Shown: in pieces, positions 11,209-21,430 of the stretch
How the letters are laid out: each line of letters starts with the position of its first letter
How positions within the stretch are numbered: the first letter of the stretch is position 1
Assembly (NCBI RefSeq): GCF_021298855.1
Contig: NZ_JAJTHI010000024.1
Span: 1 to 64,000, forward strand
Length of the DNA: 64,000 nucleotides
From: Gemmatimonas sp.
GTDB taxonomy: Bacteria > Gemmatimonadota > Gemmatimonadetes > Gemmatimonadales > Gemmatimonadaceae
Direction: 5' to 3'
Notes under the pieces: model-generated
What the model was told of the DNA's origin: nothing
Seen by the model: the letters and a program-made list of their open reading frames with translations, nothing else
Databases searched by the model: none
Translations under genes and position numbers: made by a program

Positions 11209-11913
11209 GTGACCGCCCTTTCCGAATCCGCCCCGACACTCGTCCTCGACGCCTCGACCAGCAATGGAACGGTGGCGCTGTTCGCCGGTGGCCGTCTGCT
11301 GGGCGCTCAGGGCGTGACCATGGGGGCAGGGAAGGAGGATCAGCTGTTCCCCACGCTGCAGCACATGCTGGGGTTGTCGGGCGTGTACCCGCGCGACGTG
11401 GGGGCGATCGTGTGCGGAGAGGGGCCAGGTGGCTTCACCTCGCTGCGTATCGCTGCCGCACTGGCAAAGGGGCTGGCCCATGGTGCCGGGTGCCCCCTCT
11501 ACGCCGTGCCGTCGCTGCTCCTGGCCGCTGCATCGTTGCCGGACGTGCCAGCCGGCGAGTATGTCGTGCACGCCGAGGCGCTCCGTGGAGAGCGTTACGT
11601 ACTCCCGGTCCGGCGATACGAGGGCGGGTTCTGGCGCCCGGCGGGAGCCGCCGTCCGCATGGCGGCGGCGATGCTGGAGTCGGCGGTGCCCGCGGGGCAG
11701 CGGCTGGCGGTGCTGTCGTCGCCGTTTGCCGAGGATCGTGCGCTGTGTATGCCAGCGGCCGAGTGCCTGCCGGCGGCTCGCGGGGAGTGGCGGGATCGCC
11801 CGATCGAGCTGAACGGGTGGGAGCCCCTGTACGGGCGCCTTGCCGAAGCTCAGGTGAAGTGGGAGGAGCGTTACGGCATCAGCTTGCCGGATGCGCCTGT
11901 CGTGCGGAGCTGA
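11209..11913 (+). CDS. tsaB: tRNA threonylcarbamoyladenosine biosynthesis protein TsaB
   Basis: LVLDASTSNGTVALF, GEGPGGFTSLRIAAALAKGLA typical of the YeaZ/TsaB family. Confidence 0.9.
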   Translation: MTALSESAPTLVLDASTSNGTVALFAGGRLLGAQGVTMGAGKEDQLFPTLQHMLGLSGVYPRDVGAIVCGEGPGGFTSLRIAAALAKGLAHGAGCPLYAVPSLLLAAASLPDVPAGEYVVHAEALRGERYVLPVRRYEGGFWRPAGAAVRMAAAMLESAVPAGQRLAVLSSPFAEDRALCMPAAECLPAARGEWRDRPIELNGWEPLYGRLAEAQVKWEERYGISLPDAPVVRS

Positions 11914-11919
11914 CGACTC

Positions 11920-12390
11920 ATGGCGCGCCTCCCGGTCACCATTCGGGACATGCACCTCGGCGATGTCGAGGCGGTGGCCGAGATCGAAGCCGAAGCCTTT
12001 GCCGACGCGTGGCCGCCGTCGGCCTTCCTCGACCTGCTCTCGCATGGGTATGCCCGCCTGCGGGTGGCGTGTGAGGGGTCGGGGGAAATCGCCGGTTACT
12101 GTGTGCTGTTGCGCGCGGCCGACGAGGGCGAGATTGCCAACATCTGCACCACGTTGGCACGTCGCGGTTGCGGTGTCGGTGCGCAGCTGCTCGACGACGC
12201 CCTGCATCTTGCCGACACCGCCGACGTGGCCGCCGTGTATCTCGAAGTGCGCACATCCAACGGTCCGGCGCGGGACCTGTACGGCAGCCGCGGTTTCGAG
12301 TTGGTGGGACGGCGACGCCAATACTACCAGCACCCCACCGAGGATGCCCTGGTGTTGCGACGGGTTCGTCCTGTCAGATCCCCCGCGTAG
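11920..12390 (+). CDS. rimI: Ribosomal-protein-alanine N-acetyltransferase (GNAT)
   Basis: GNAT fold with EVRTSNGPARDLYGSRGFELVGRRRQYY. Located immediately after tsaB. Confidence 0.88.
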   Translation: MARLPVTIRDMHLGDVEAVAEIEAEAFADAWPPSAFLDLLSHGYARLRVACEGSGEIAGYCVLLRAADEGEIANICTTLARRGCGVGAQLLDDALHLADTADVAAVYLEVRTSNGPARDLYGSRGFELVGRRRQYYQHPTEDALVLRRVRPVRSPA

Positions 12391-12498
12391 GATTGATGGT
12401 CCCGGCGTCGTGCCGGTTAACGCGTCCTGCCGAGTGTGCCGTATGTTCCCATCGTTCGATGCATCATCGGCGTTCAATTTCGATTCTGAGGAGGCAAC

Positions 12499-13008
12499 GT
12501 GAGCCGCAGCCTGAACAAGGCCATTCTCATTGGCAACGTCGGGGGAGATCCCGAAGTCCGTACCGTCGGGACCGGCGGCCGAGTCGCGACGTTCTCACTC
12601 GCGACGGGCCGCCAGTGGACGGATCAGAGTGGCAACAAGCAGGAAAAGACGGAGTGGCATCGCTGCGTCGTGTGGAACAGCGGGCGCGGGACCGGCCTCG
12701 CCGATGTCGTCGAGAAGTACGTGCGCAAGGGCGAAAAGATCTACGTCGAGGGGGAGATCGAGTACCGCCAGTGGACGGACAAGGAGGGGCAGACCAAGTA
12801 CACCACCGAGATCAAGGTCAAGGAACTCATGCTGCTTGGTGGTCGCGCTGGCGGTATGGGCGGTGGTGATGACATGGACGCGGCGCCGCGCCGGTCGGCC
12901 CCCTCATCACCCGCTGCCCCGCGCAAGGCGGCAACCCCGGCGGGTGCCGACGATTTCAATGATTTTCCTGGCGCCCTCAACGACGAAGACGACGACTTGC
13001 CGTTCTGA
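12499..13008 (+). CDS. ssb: Single-stranded DNA-binding protein
   Basis: LNKAILIGNVGGDPEVR, EWHRCVVW, acidic DDDLPF C-terminal tail. Confidence 0.95.
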   Translation: MSRSLNKAILIGNVGGDPEVRTVGTGGRVATFSLATGRQWTDQSGNKQEKTEWHRCVVWNSGRGTGLADVVEKYVRKGEKIYVEGEIEYRQWTDKEGQTKYTTEIKVKELMLLGGRAGGMGGGDDMDAAPRRSAPSSPAAPRKAATPAGADDFNDFPGALNDEDDDLPF

Positions 13009-13029
13009 CATCCGCGTGAGGGGCGTGGA

Positions 13030-13055
13030 CCCTGGCGGCATTGGCGTCGCCAGGG
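13030..13055 (+). terminator. Possible hairpin terminator downstream of ssb
   Basis: Inverted repeat ccctggcg...cgccaggg (8 bp), 22 nt after the ssb stop. No T tract. Confidence 0.4.
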
Positions 13056-13221
13056 AAATGCCCGCGGTGTGACAGGGAGCGCCGGGACCGACATGTCCCG
13101 CCGTTACCGTGGGCGCGGGCAGGCGTCTCTCGTGTGGGTACGCTGTGTGCAGCACCGGCACGGCACCTTCGGCATCCGCCCTTTTCGGACGCCCTGACTC
13201 TTCCCCTGTCGAGGTTCGCTG

Positions 13222-14700
13222 ATGCGCGCTGCCAATCGGGCGCACGCCTCCACCGCCGTCACGGACAGCCCCGCGAGCAGCGTGCTGTCCCGTCTTCTCA
13301 TCGCGGTTCTGGCCACCTTGGCCCTGCTGCTCGTCTGGCGTCCCGCCATGTTGCACGCGCAGGGCACGCCGTCGGCCGCGTCGCAGGCGTCCACCCGGGT
13401 TCATGTCGTGAAGCCGGGCGAAACCCTTTGGAGTCTCGCCGCGCGCTACTACGGCGATGGCCACCAGTGGCAAGCACTTGCGCGTACGAATGGACTCTCG
13501 GTTTCGGCCGAACCGCCGCTCCGCGTGGGTATGCGGTTGACGGTTCCGTCGCGTCCTACGGTCCGTGGGCCGAAGGCAGCCGAGGTCGCGGCCGCCCCTG
13601 CTGACAGCACGGTGCCCAAGGGGGCCCTCGCCAAGGCCGGCGAAGGCACGCTGCCGCCTGCCCCCGACGCCTCGCCAGCCAAGGCACCCGCCGGTTCTCT
13701 CGCCGCACAGACGGCCGGGAAGAAGAATGCGGGGCGGGCTGGGGCGCGCGTGGCCATGGCGGCATCTGCAGCACCCGCTTCTGCGCCGAGCTCGACCACT
13801 GCCAAGGTGGCAACGGCCGCCGACACCGGACGCGCTGATCTCAGCCCGAGCGTGGGCACGCTCATGGGCGAGCGCGGCGCGCGTCGTGTCGGACTGGTCG
13901 ATCAGGAGGTGGCCATGGCGTCGCGCAAGCCGAATGAGGTCACGACCGTCTTTCATCGAGATCTTCCGGACGCCGCCGAGGCGGAGCGGCGTACACGGGC
14001 GGTGCTTCGGCCGAACACGCCGGCGCCGCGCGTTGCCGAGCTTCAGTCGGCGCCGTTCGTGGTGGCCGAGGCGGTGCTGGCCAAGGCGGGCCGCTTGGCC
14101 GGCCGCGTCGGATCGTCGCAATCCACTGGCGATGCGTATCCCCAGCGGGCCATTATGACCGATCAGGTGGAGCTGGCGGCTCCGGCGCTGCAGAGCTACA
14201 AGGTGGGCGACCGCCTCATCGCCTTTGGCCCCCCCTCGCTCCTGTTGCCTGGGCAGTTGCTGGTGCAACCGACCGGCGTGCTTGAAGTGGTAAAGGCGGA
14301 GGCGGGGAAGCCAGCGCTGGCGACGGTGCGACGGCAGTCCGGGCGCATCGAAGAAGGGCAGCACCTGCTCCCCGCTCCCGAGGGCGGTGCACCGTGGGTG
14401 AAGACCACGCGTCTGGATACCCCGGATGTATCCGCTACCGTTGCCTGGCTCGACCCCAACGAGGGGCAGCCGACCCTGCAGAGCTTCGTGCTGCTCTCGG
14501 CCGGGAGTGCCCGCGGACTGGCGGCCGGCGATGAGATGGCGATCTATCGCCGGATTGCGCAGGGCACGACCGAAGCGGTCGCGGCAACGGTGCGCGTGGT
14601 TCGGGCCGATCGTGATCATGCCACGGCCATCATCACCCAGCAGTACCAGACCGACATAGCGGTCGGCATGACGGTGCGTCGCTACGCGAAAGCGCCCTGA
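13222..14700 (+). CDS. LysM domain-containing protein
   Basis: VHVVKPGETLWSLAARYYGDGHQWQALARTNGLS...RVGMRLTVP is a LysM repeat following an N-terminal hydrophobic segment. Confidence 0.85.
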   Translation: MRAANRAHASTAVTDSPASSVLSRLLIAVLATLALLLVWRPAMLHAQGTPSAASQASTRVHVVKPGETLWSLAARYYGDGHQWQALARTNGLSVSAEPPLRVGMRLTVPSRPTVRGPKAAEVAAAPADSTVPKGALAKAGEGTLPPAPDASPAKAPAGSLAAQTAGKKNAGRAGARVAMAASAAPASAPSSTTAKVATAADTGRADLSPSVGTLMGERGARRVGLVDQEVAMASRKPNEVTTVFHRDLPDAAEAERRTRAVLRPNTPAPRVAELQSAPFVVAEAVLAKAGRLAGRVGSSQSTGDAYPQRAIMTDQVELAAPALQSYKVGDRLIAFGPPSLLLPGQLLVQPTGVLEVVKAEAGKPALATVRRQSGRIEEGQHLLPAPEGGAPWVKTTRLDTPDVSATVAWLDPNEGQPTLQSFVLLSAGSARGLAAGDEMAIYRRIAQGTTEAVAATVRVVRADRDHATAIITQQYQTDIAVGMTVRRYAKAP

Positions 14701-14795
14701 GGACATCCGGCGACGGCCGTGACCAACGGTAGTCGCCGGCACAGCAGCAGCGCACGGGTGGTGAGATCACATCGTGCGTCGCCGGAAGAATATCC

Positions 14796-14831
14796 ACACG
14801 CGCCGGGTGCCCCGTGGCCCCCGGCGCGTGT
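14796..14831 (+). terminator. Hairpin terminator between LysM gene and epimerase gene
   Basis: Perfect 12-bp inverted repeat acacgcgccggg / cccggcgcgtgt followed by ttacatt. Confidence 0.6.
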
Positions 14832-14885
14832 TTACATTGACGGGATTCACGACAACATCACTCCGACGACGAGGCAGCGAGCGGC

Positions 14886-15863
14886 ATGGCGAAATCAGTC
14901 CTGGTGACGGGAGGTGCCGGGTTCATCGGCTCACACGTGGCAGATCGCTTCGTGGCCGAAGGCTGGACCGTCACCGTTCTCGACAACCTGTCCAGCGGTC
15001 GCGAAGAGAACCTCCCGGCCGCCGCCCGGTTCGTGCGCGGGTGCATTACGTCGGCGGAGGCATCGGCGCTCGTCCGTGACGGACGCTTCGACGTGATCTG
15101 TCACCTGGCGGCGCAGATCGATGTGCGACGCAGCGTCGAAGATCCGGTGTATGATGCGACGCGCAATGTGCTCGGTACGCTCAACATCATGGAGGCGGTC
15201 CGCACCAGCGGGTATCCGACGCGCACGGTGTTCTCGTCCACGGGCGGTGCGCTGTATGGCGACTTCGATCCGCCACCAAGCACGGAAGCGTTCGCCAAGG
15301 ATCCGGAGGCGCCGTACGGCATCGCGAAGCTGGCCGTCGAGTACTACCTCGCGTACTACGGCCGCGTCCATGGCCTCGAGACGGTCGCCCTGCGCTACGG
15401 GAATGTCTATGGACCACGGCAGGATCCGCATGGCGAAGCCGGGGTCGTGGCGATCTTCTGCAATCGGTTGCTCGATGGCCGCCCGCTCACGGTGTTCGGC
15501 GACGGTGAACAGACGCGCGATTACGTGTACGCCGGCGATGTGGCGCGCGCCAATTTTCTGGCGGCCACGCGCGAACTGCCACCCAGGGGGCGACTCGATG
15601 CGCGCGCCTTCAACATCGGCACCAGCATCGAGACGTCGGTCAACCTGCTCGCCGAGACGCTGCGCACGGTGTCCGGGGCAACGGCGCCCATCGAGTATGC
15701 GCCCGCCCGCGCGGGCGAGTTGGCCCGGTCGGCGCTGCAGACGGACAAGGCGCGTGCCGTGCTTGGCTGGGCGCCGGAGGTCTCCCTGGCCGACGGACTC
15801 GCCAACACCTATCGGTTCTTCGCTGATCGTCGCGCGCGGCTGGCCGCCGGGGCCACGGCGTGA
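14886..15863 (+). CDS. NAD-dependent epimerase/dehydratase (UDP-glucose 4-epimerase-like)
   Basis: VLVTGGAGFIGSHVADRF Rossmann motif, YGIAK (YxxxK), YGPRQDPHGEAGVVAIF. Confidence 0.9.
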   Translation: MAKSVLVTGGAGFIGSHVADRFVAEGWTVTVLDNLSSGREENLPAAARFVRGCITSAEASALVRDGRFDVICHLAAQIDVRRSVEDPVYDATRNVLGTLNIMEAVRTSGYPTRTVFSSTGGALYGDFDPPPSTEAFAKDPEAPYGIAKLAVEYYLAYYGRVHGLETVALRYGNVYGPRQDPHGEAGVVAIFCNRLLDGRPLTVFGDGEQTRDYVYAGDVARANFLAATRELPPRGRLDARAFNIGTSIETSVNLLAETLRTVSGATAPIEYAPARAGELARSALQTDKARAVLGWAPEVSLADGLANTYRFFADRRARLAAGATA

Positions 15864-16612
15864 CGGGGGGAGGGGCGTTGTCCGGTGCCCTGCTGCTCCT
15901 GCAGCTGTCGACGCAGGGCGGCGGCACCACGCCGCGTTCGTTTGTGCAGCTGATTCTCACCAGCGATCCGGTGACCAAGGCGGTCCTCGGGTTGCTGGCG
16001 GTGCTGTCGTTGCTGTCGTGGGCCATCATGTTCGCGAAGTGGCGCACGTTCAGTAGCGCCGAGTCGGGCGGCAATGCCTTCGTGCGCGAGTTCGAACGGG
16101 CGCGCGGCATCGACGACGCCATGCTGCTGGCCCAGCGGTCGAAGCCCAGTCCGTTCACGGCCGTCTTTGCTCGTGCGGTGCAATTCCTCAACGATACCAA
16201 GCCCGCCTTGGGCGCCACCTCCGACCGCACGGCGAGGCTCTCCGGATCGCAGGTCGAGGCGCTCCGGCTGGTGCTCGATTCACAGACCGGGCGCGAGCGG
16301 GAAGAACTGGGCCGTTTCATTCCGTGGTTGGCGACGGTGGGGAGCGTGAGTCCGCTGATCGGACTGTTCGGCACCGTGCTCGGCGTGATCGAAGCATTCG
16401 AGGGCATCGCCACGAAGGGCTCGGGGAACATCGGGGCGGTGGCTCCGGGTATTGCCACGGCACTGATCGCCACGGCGGCGGCGCTCGCCGTCGCCATCCC
16501 CGCAGCCTTCGCCTACAACGTGTTCGCGGCCCGCCTCAATCGCCTTGACAACGAGCTCGAGGGCTTCGGGTCCGAACTCATCGCGCTCATGGTTCGCGAA
16601 GGGCGGATCTGA
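15860..16612 (+). CDS. tolQ: MotA/TolQ/ExbB proton channel family protein (TolQ)
   Basis: LATVGSVSPLIGLFGTVLGVIEAF...GIATALIATAAALAVAIPAAFAYN. In tol-pal context. Confidence 0.92.
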   Translation: MTGGGALSGALLLLQLSTQGGGTTPRSFVQLILTSDPVTKAVLGLLAVLSLLSWAIMFAKWRTFSSAESGGNAFVREFERARGIDDAMLLAQRSKPSPFTAVFARAVQFLNDTKPALGATSDRTARLSGSQVEALRLVLDSQTGREREELGRFIPWLATVGSVSPLIGLFGTVLGVIEAFEGIATKGSGNIGAVAPGIATALIATAAALAVAIPAAFAYNVFAARLNRLDNELEGFGSELIALMVREGRI

Positions 16613-16615
16613 CGC

Positions 16616-17029
16616 ATGCGCCGCGGCCGTCGTGGTGAACGTCTCGGGGTGAATGCCGAAATCAACGTCGTCTCGCTCATCGACGTGATGATGCTGCTGA
16701 TGATCATCTTCATGATCACGGCGCCGATGATGCAGGGCGGCGTCGACATCGCCCTGCCCACGGCGGAGGTCAAGCCGCTCGAGCCGAAGAACGGCCTGGT
16801 GGTCACCGTGGATCGCCGCGGTCAGATCTTCGTCGATGACACCAAGCTCACCTTTGAGGAGTTCGCCGGCAGCATCAAGGCGCTCTCCGATCGCAAGGGG
16901 GCGGGCGGCGTCTTCGTGCGGGCGGACGCCGGGGTGGACTACGGCACGGTCATCCGCGTGGTGGCCGCCATGAAGGCGCGCGGTATCACCGAGGTCGGGC
17001 TGGTCGCCGAGCCCGACGAGCCGCGCTGA
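16616..17029 (+). CDS. tolR: ExbD/TolR family biopolymer transporter
   Basis: EINVVSLIDVMMLLMIIFMITAPMMQGGVDIALP. Confidence 0.92.
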   Translation: MRRGRRGERLGVNAEINVVSLIDVMMLLMIIFMITAPMMQGGVDIALPTAEVKPLEPKNGLVVTVDRRGQIFVDDTKLTFEEFAGSIKALSDRKGAGGVFVRADAGVDYGTVIRVVAAMKARGITEVGLVAEPDEPR

Positions 17030-17031
17030 GC

Positions 17032-17793
17032 ATGGCGACGGTGGCGGCGGCTCGCGCACCGCGGGCAGGGCGGCGGTCCCTTGGGACCGGACTGGTGGCC
17101 TCGATGGCCGTCCATGGTGCGCTTCTGGCCTTCGTGCTGTGGGCCGGGACACGGCCGGCCGAATCCCGCCCACCAGTGTACCGGGTCGAGTTGATCGGGC
17201 AGGCCGGCCCTCGTCAGGCCGGTGTCGAGAAACCGACCACGGAGGCTACGGCGTCCACGCAGGACGTTGCCGGGGCGGAGCGTGTCGCGGAGGAGAAGAC
17301 GATTCCCACCCCGACCAAGGCGAAGAAGGTCTTGCCGTCTCCCAAGGCCACCCCCTCCACGGACCGGACCAAGAAGGGGGGAGACCGCAACGCCCCGTCG
17401 CCCACGGCAACCAAGACCAACGCGGCGAAAAAGTCCGGCGCCGGTGCCACCGGCACGCGCGGGGCGGACGTGGCGAATGTGCGCACGGATGGGATCGCGT
17501 TCCCGTATCCCGGGTACCTGTCCAACATCGTGCGTCAGATTGCCCTCAACTGGTCCCCACGGCGCGTATCGGCGGCGCTGGTCACGGAGCTCAAGTTCAT
17601 GATTCGCCGCGACGGCACCGTCGTTGGCATCGAGGTGGTGAAGCGCTCCGGTGACCGCCTGTATGACCTCGATGCCATGGGGGCGATCGAGGCGGTCGGG
17701 AGTACTCGCAGCTTCGGTGCGCTCCCCGCCGGGTGGGCCGACGATGTGCTGGTGGTCTATTTCACGTTCGATTACGCGCTGCGCCCGCAGTGA
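17032..17793 (+). CDS. TonB/TolA-like energy-transducing protein
   Basis: N-terminal TM segment, Lys/Pro/Thr-rich linker, C-terminal TonB-like domain (ALVTELKFMIRRDGTVVGIEVVKRSGDRLYDLDAMGAI). Confidence 0.85.
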   Translation: MATVAAARAPRAGRRSLGTGLVASMAVHGALLAFVLWAGTRPAESRPPVYRVELIGQAGPRQAGVEKPTTEATASTQDVAGAERVAEEKTIPTPTKAKKVLPSPKATPSTDRTKKGGDRNAPSPTATKTNAAKKSGAGATGTRGADVANVRTDGIAFPYPGYLSNIVRQIALNWSPRRVSAALVTELKFMIRRDGTVVGIEVVKRSGDRLYDLDAMGAIEAVGSTRSFGALPAGWADDVLVVYFTFDYALRPQ

Positions 17794-17806
17794 CGTGCCA
17801 GGTCCG

Positions 17807-19150
17807 ATGATTCCGTTTTCCCCGTCTCTGCCGATGGTGTCTGCGCGCGTGCGAGTCCCTCGCGTTGTCCGGTGGGCGCTGGCAAGCGCCCTTGTTGCCC
17901 TCGGTGCCTTGTTGTCGGCCCCGGTCCCCGCGCTCATGGCACAGCCGACCAAGGGCGTCAGTCTGGGGCTGCAATACCGTCCGGGAGAGAAGACCGCCCT
18001 GATCGTGCTCCCGGTTCGCGGGGCCAATGGGGATTCGCTGACTACCATCCTGAGCCGCGATTTCGATTTCAGCGACCGCTTTACCGTGGTCAGTTCGTCC
18101 GCGGCCCCTGCGGTGACGGGGGGCATCAACTGGGCGCTGTTTTCCAGGCTGGGCGTTGATGGCATCGTGCAGGTCTCGGTACTGCCCAGTGGCTGGGTCC
18201 GGGTGCTGCTGCACGACGTGGGACTCAAGAGCGTGCGCAACCAGAAGGACTTCCCGCTTCCCGCCGGTGCGCTCTCCCCCGCCTGGCGTCTGGCGGTGCA
18301 TGGCGTGGCGGATGCAGTGGAGGAGTGGATCACGGGGCAGCGTGGCATCGCGCAGACGCGCATCGCATTTACTCGCGCCGGCCGGGTGTGGACAGTTGAC
18401 AGCGATGGAGCAAATGTGATCCCGGTAACGCCAGGCGGGATGTCACCGCAGTGGCTGCCCAGCGGGCGCGGGATCGTGTACACGGTGCTCGATGGGGTGC
18501 GGAATCCGGTGATGTTCACTGATCTCGCCACCGGCGCCCAGCGCGTGCTGGCCAGTGCCCCCGGGATCGAGCATACCACGCCGGCCATCTCGCCCGATGG
18601 GCGGACGCTGCTCTATGCACGGGGCTCCGATTCCGGTACCGACCTGTTCGCCCAGCCATTCGAAGGCGGCGGCGCCCGGCGGGTCACGGTGGGACGCGGG
18701 CGCGCCAGCGCACAGCCCACCTTCAGCCCAGACGGTCAGCGTGTGGCGTTCATGTCGGATCGCTCCGGGCATCCGGAGGTTTATATTAGCGATCTCGATG
18801 GTACGAACGTGGAGCTGCTGACGGCGGCGGCGTTCGGTGACCGTGACTACCGCGCGGGACCGGATTGGTCGCCCGATGGACGGTTGGTCGCCTTTCAGTC
18901 CCGCAACGGTGGCACCTTTCAAATCATGACCATCAATCTGCGCGATCAGTCGGTACGGCAGGTGACCAACGATGGCCGCAATGACGATCCGTCGTGGGCG
19001 CCGGACTCGCGGCACCTCGTGCTCACCTCGAACCGTAGCGGCACGCGCCAGTTGTGGGTGGTCGACATCGAGACCGGGCGGGCGCGCCAGCTGACGCGTG
19101 GTCCGGAAACCCGTCTTGCCGCGTGGTCCCCGCGCCTGCAGGCCCAGTAA
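17807..19150 (+). CDS. tolB: Tol-Pal system beta-propeller protein TolB
   Basis: Repeated PDGRTLLYARG / SPDGQRVAFMSDRSGHPEVYISDLDG / APDSRHLVLTSNRSGTRQLWVVDIETG propeller motifs, downstream of tolQR. Confidence 0.93.
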   Translation: MIPFSPSLPMVSARVRVPRVVRWALASALVALGALLSAPVPALMAQPTKGVSLGLQYRPGEKTALIVLPVRGANGDSLTTILSRDFDFSDRFTVVSSSAAPAVTGGINWALFSRLGVDGIVQVSVLPSGWVRVLLHDVGLKSVRNQKDFPLPAGALSPAWRLAVHGVADAVEEWITGQRGIAQTRIAFTRAGRVWTVDSDGANVIPVTPGGMSPQWLPSGRGIVYTVLDGVRNPVMFTDLATGAQRVLASAPGIEHTTPAISPDGRTLLYARGSDSGTDLFAQPFEGGGARRVTVGRGRASAQPTFSPDGQRVAFMSDRSGHPEVYISDLDGTNVELLTAAAFGDRDYRAGPDWSPDGRLVAFQSRNGGTFQIMTINLRDQSVRQVTNDGRNDDPSWAPDSRHLVLTSNRSGTRQLWVVDIETGRARQLTRGPETRLAAWSPRLQAQ

Positions 19151-19196
19151 GCGCCTGCGGGCATACCCTCCTCCCTCCAATCCGGAGCCTTTCGAC

Positions 19197-19754
19197 ATGA
19201 TGCGTTCCTCTCGTCTGCTGCTGGTCGTGGTATCCTCGTCGCTGATGCTGGGCGCCTGCAAGAAGAAGACGGTGGCCCCGGCCCCCACGCCGGCCCCCAC
19301 GCCGACCGAGCGGGCGCCTGAGCGCACCACCCCTCGCGCCACTCCGGTCGACACCATGGCGGCGTACAACGAGAAGGTCGCGGCGGCGCGCATGCGTCTG
19401 CTCGAAACCATCTATTTCGAATATGACGCCGACGAGCTGCGTGATGATGCCCGCGAGGCACTCGATGCGAAGATCGCCATCCTGAACGTGAATCCCGGGC
19501 TGCGCATCCGCATCGCCGGCCATTGCGACGAACGGGGCAGTGACGAGTACAACATCGCGCTCGGTCGTCGCCGCGCCGAAGCGGCCAAGCGCTATCTCAC
19601 CGATCGCGGGATCGACGCGTCGCGCATCGAAACGTCGTCGTTCGGTCGCGAGCGTCCGGCGGTGCAGGGAACGACCGAAGACGCCTGGTCCAAGAATCGT
19701 CGCGACGAGTTCGAGATCACGGCTGGTGGCGAGTCCCTGAAGCCGGCCAGCTGA
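19197..19754 (+). CDS. pal: Peptidoglycan-associated lipoprotein Pal (OmpA-like)
   Basis: Lipobox LMLGAC, OmpA domain (IYFEYDADELRDDAREALDAK...AGHCDERGSDEYNIALGRRRAEAAKRYL). Confidence 0.93.
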   Translation: MMRSSRLLLVVVSSSLMLGACKKKTVAPAPTPAPTPTERAPERTTPRATPVDTMAAYNEKVAAARMRLLETIYFEYDADELRDDAREALDAKIAILNVNPGLRIRIAGHCDERGSDEYNIALGRRRAEAAKRYLTDRGIDASRIETSSFGRERPAVQGTTEDAWSKNRRDEFEITAGGESLKPAS

Positions 19755-19783
19755 TTCCCGTGGCCACCTGCGAAGGCACCGAC

Positions 19784-20635
19784 ATGATGCCGATGCGTCT
19801 CCACCGAGTGTGGCGGCTGGTTCCCCTCGTGGCGCTTGTCGCCACGGGGGGCTGTTTCGCGACGCGCGGCGACATGCGTATCCTGCAGGGTGACATCGCC
19901 GCCATGCGCACGGAGCTGCTCAGAAATCAGGCAGACCAGAAGGAAGCCCTGCTGCAGACGCAGCGTCTCATTCAGGTGGCCAGCGATTCACTGGCGCGGG
20001 TCAGCGCCCGCACCGTGGGCATTCAGGGGGACGTGCGCGGCGAGATGCGCGCCGTGCGGGAGCAGCTGCTGCAGGTGCAAACGCTGCTTGGCCAGAGCCA
20101 GGCAACCATTGCGCGACTGCGCTCCGAGATGGAGGCGCGCAACGCCATGCTTCCAACGCCGGCGGTGCTCGTCGACCCGGCAGGGGGCACCACGCGCCCC
20201 GGCGGTACGCGGGCACCCGCCGCGGCGACCACGCAGCCCGACACATCGGCCAATGTGCTCGCGGGACCGAATCAGCTGTACACGACCGGGCGCGACCAGC
20301 TGCTGCGCGGCGCCACCGCCACGGCGCGCATGACCTTTCAGGAGCTGATCACCAACTATCCCCAGTCCGACTACGCGGCGGACGCGCAGTTCTGGATTGC
20401 GGAGTCCCTCGCGAAGGAATCCAATGTGGCCGCCGCAGACGCCGCCTACGCGGCCGTCGTGAGCGCGTATCCCACGTCGGCCAAGGCCCCCACGGCCCTC
20501 TACAAGCGCGCCCAGCTCATCCTCAAGCAGGGCAACACGGCACAGGCGCGTCAGCTGTTCGAGCAGGTCGTGGCGCGGTTCCCGCGTAGCGATGAGGCCG
20601 AACTGGCAGCGGAAACGCTGAAGACGCTGCGTTGA
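19784..20635 (+). CDS. cpoB: Tol-Pal system protein YbgF/CpoB-like TPR lipoprotein
   Basis: Lipobox VATGGC, coiled coil, C-terminal tetratricopeptide domain (YTTGRDQLLRGATATARMTFQELITNYPQSDYAADAQFWIAESL). Confidence 0.88.
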   Translation: MMPMRLHRVWRLVPLVALVATGGCFATRGDMRILQGDIAAMRTELLRNQADQKEALLQTQRLIQVASDSLARVSARTVGIQGDVRGEMRAVREQLLQVQTLLGQSQATIARLRSEMEARNAMLPTPAVLVDPAGGTTRPGGTRAPAAATTQPDTSANVLAGPNQLYTTGRDQLLRGATATARMTFQELITNYPQSDYAADAQFWIAESLAKESNVAAADAAYAAVVSAYPTSAKAPTALYKRAQLILKQGNTAQARQLFEQVVARFPRSDEAELAAETLKTLR

Positions 20636-20665
20636 TCGACCAGTACCCCAGGTAACGAGTCACCC

Positions 20666-21430
20666 ATGTCGGGCAGCAATCCCGCGGAAATGCCGTTCCT
20701 CGAGCATCTCGAGGAGTTGCGCTGGCGCCTCTTCAAGATCGCCCTGGCGCTGGCCATTGGCATCGGTGTGTCGTTTGCCCTGATCTTCAGCAAGCAGATC
20801 GACGTGGTCGCGATCCTGTCCGAGCCAATCCGACCGTACATCACCGGCAAGCTGATCGTCACGCACCCCGGCGATCTCTTCGATATCGCCATGGATGCCG
20901 CGATCACCCTGGGTCTCATCGCCGCATCACCGGTGATCGTGTGGCAGATCTGGGGTTTTCTCTCTCCGGCCCTGTACACCCACGAGAAGAAGGTCGTCAT
21001 CCCCTCGCTGGTCGGGGCGGCCCTGCTGTTTCTGATGGGCATGACCCTCGCGTTCAAGTATGTCATCCCGGTCACGCTCCAGTTCTTCGCGTCCTTTCAG
21101 AGCGGGGTCGTGGAGATCATGCCGACGGTCAAGGACTACATGGGGTTCGTCATTTCCATGTGTCTGGCGTTCGGGGCCGTCTTCGAACTGCCGGTGGTCA
21201 TCGCGCTGCTGTCCGCCCTCGGCATCGTGCAGCCGCAATACCTGTCGAAGTTCCGCCGGCATGCGGCCGTGGGCTGTCTGGTCGCGGCGGCGATCATCAC
21301 CCCGGGCAGTGACCCGACCTCGCTCCTGTTGTTGACGATCCCCTTGTACGGCCTGTACGAGGTCTCGATCAGCGTGTCGCGCCTGATTGCGCGGCGCCGA
21401 GAACGCAGCCTGGCTGCTGAGGTCGCGTGA
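20666..21430 (+). CDS. tatC: Sec-independent protein translocase TatC
   Basis: MPFLEHLEELRWRLFKIALAL, FLSPALYTHEKKVVIP, multiple TM segments. Confidence 0.95.
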   Translation: MSGSNPAEMPFLEHLEELRWRLFKIALALAIGIGVSFALIFSKQIDVVAILSEPIRPYITGKLIVTHPGDLFDIAMDAAITLGLIAASPVIVWQIWGFLSPALYTHEKKVVIPSLVGAALLFLMGMTLAFKYVIPVTLQFFASFQSGVVEIMPTVKDYMGFVISMCLAFGAVFELPVVIALLSALGIVQPQYLSKFRRHAAVGCLVAAAIITPGSDPTSLLLLTIPLYGLYEVSISVSRLIARRRERSLAAEVA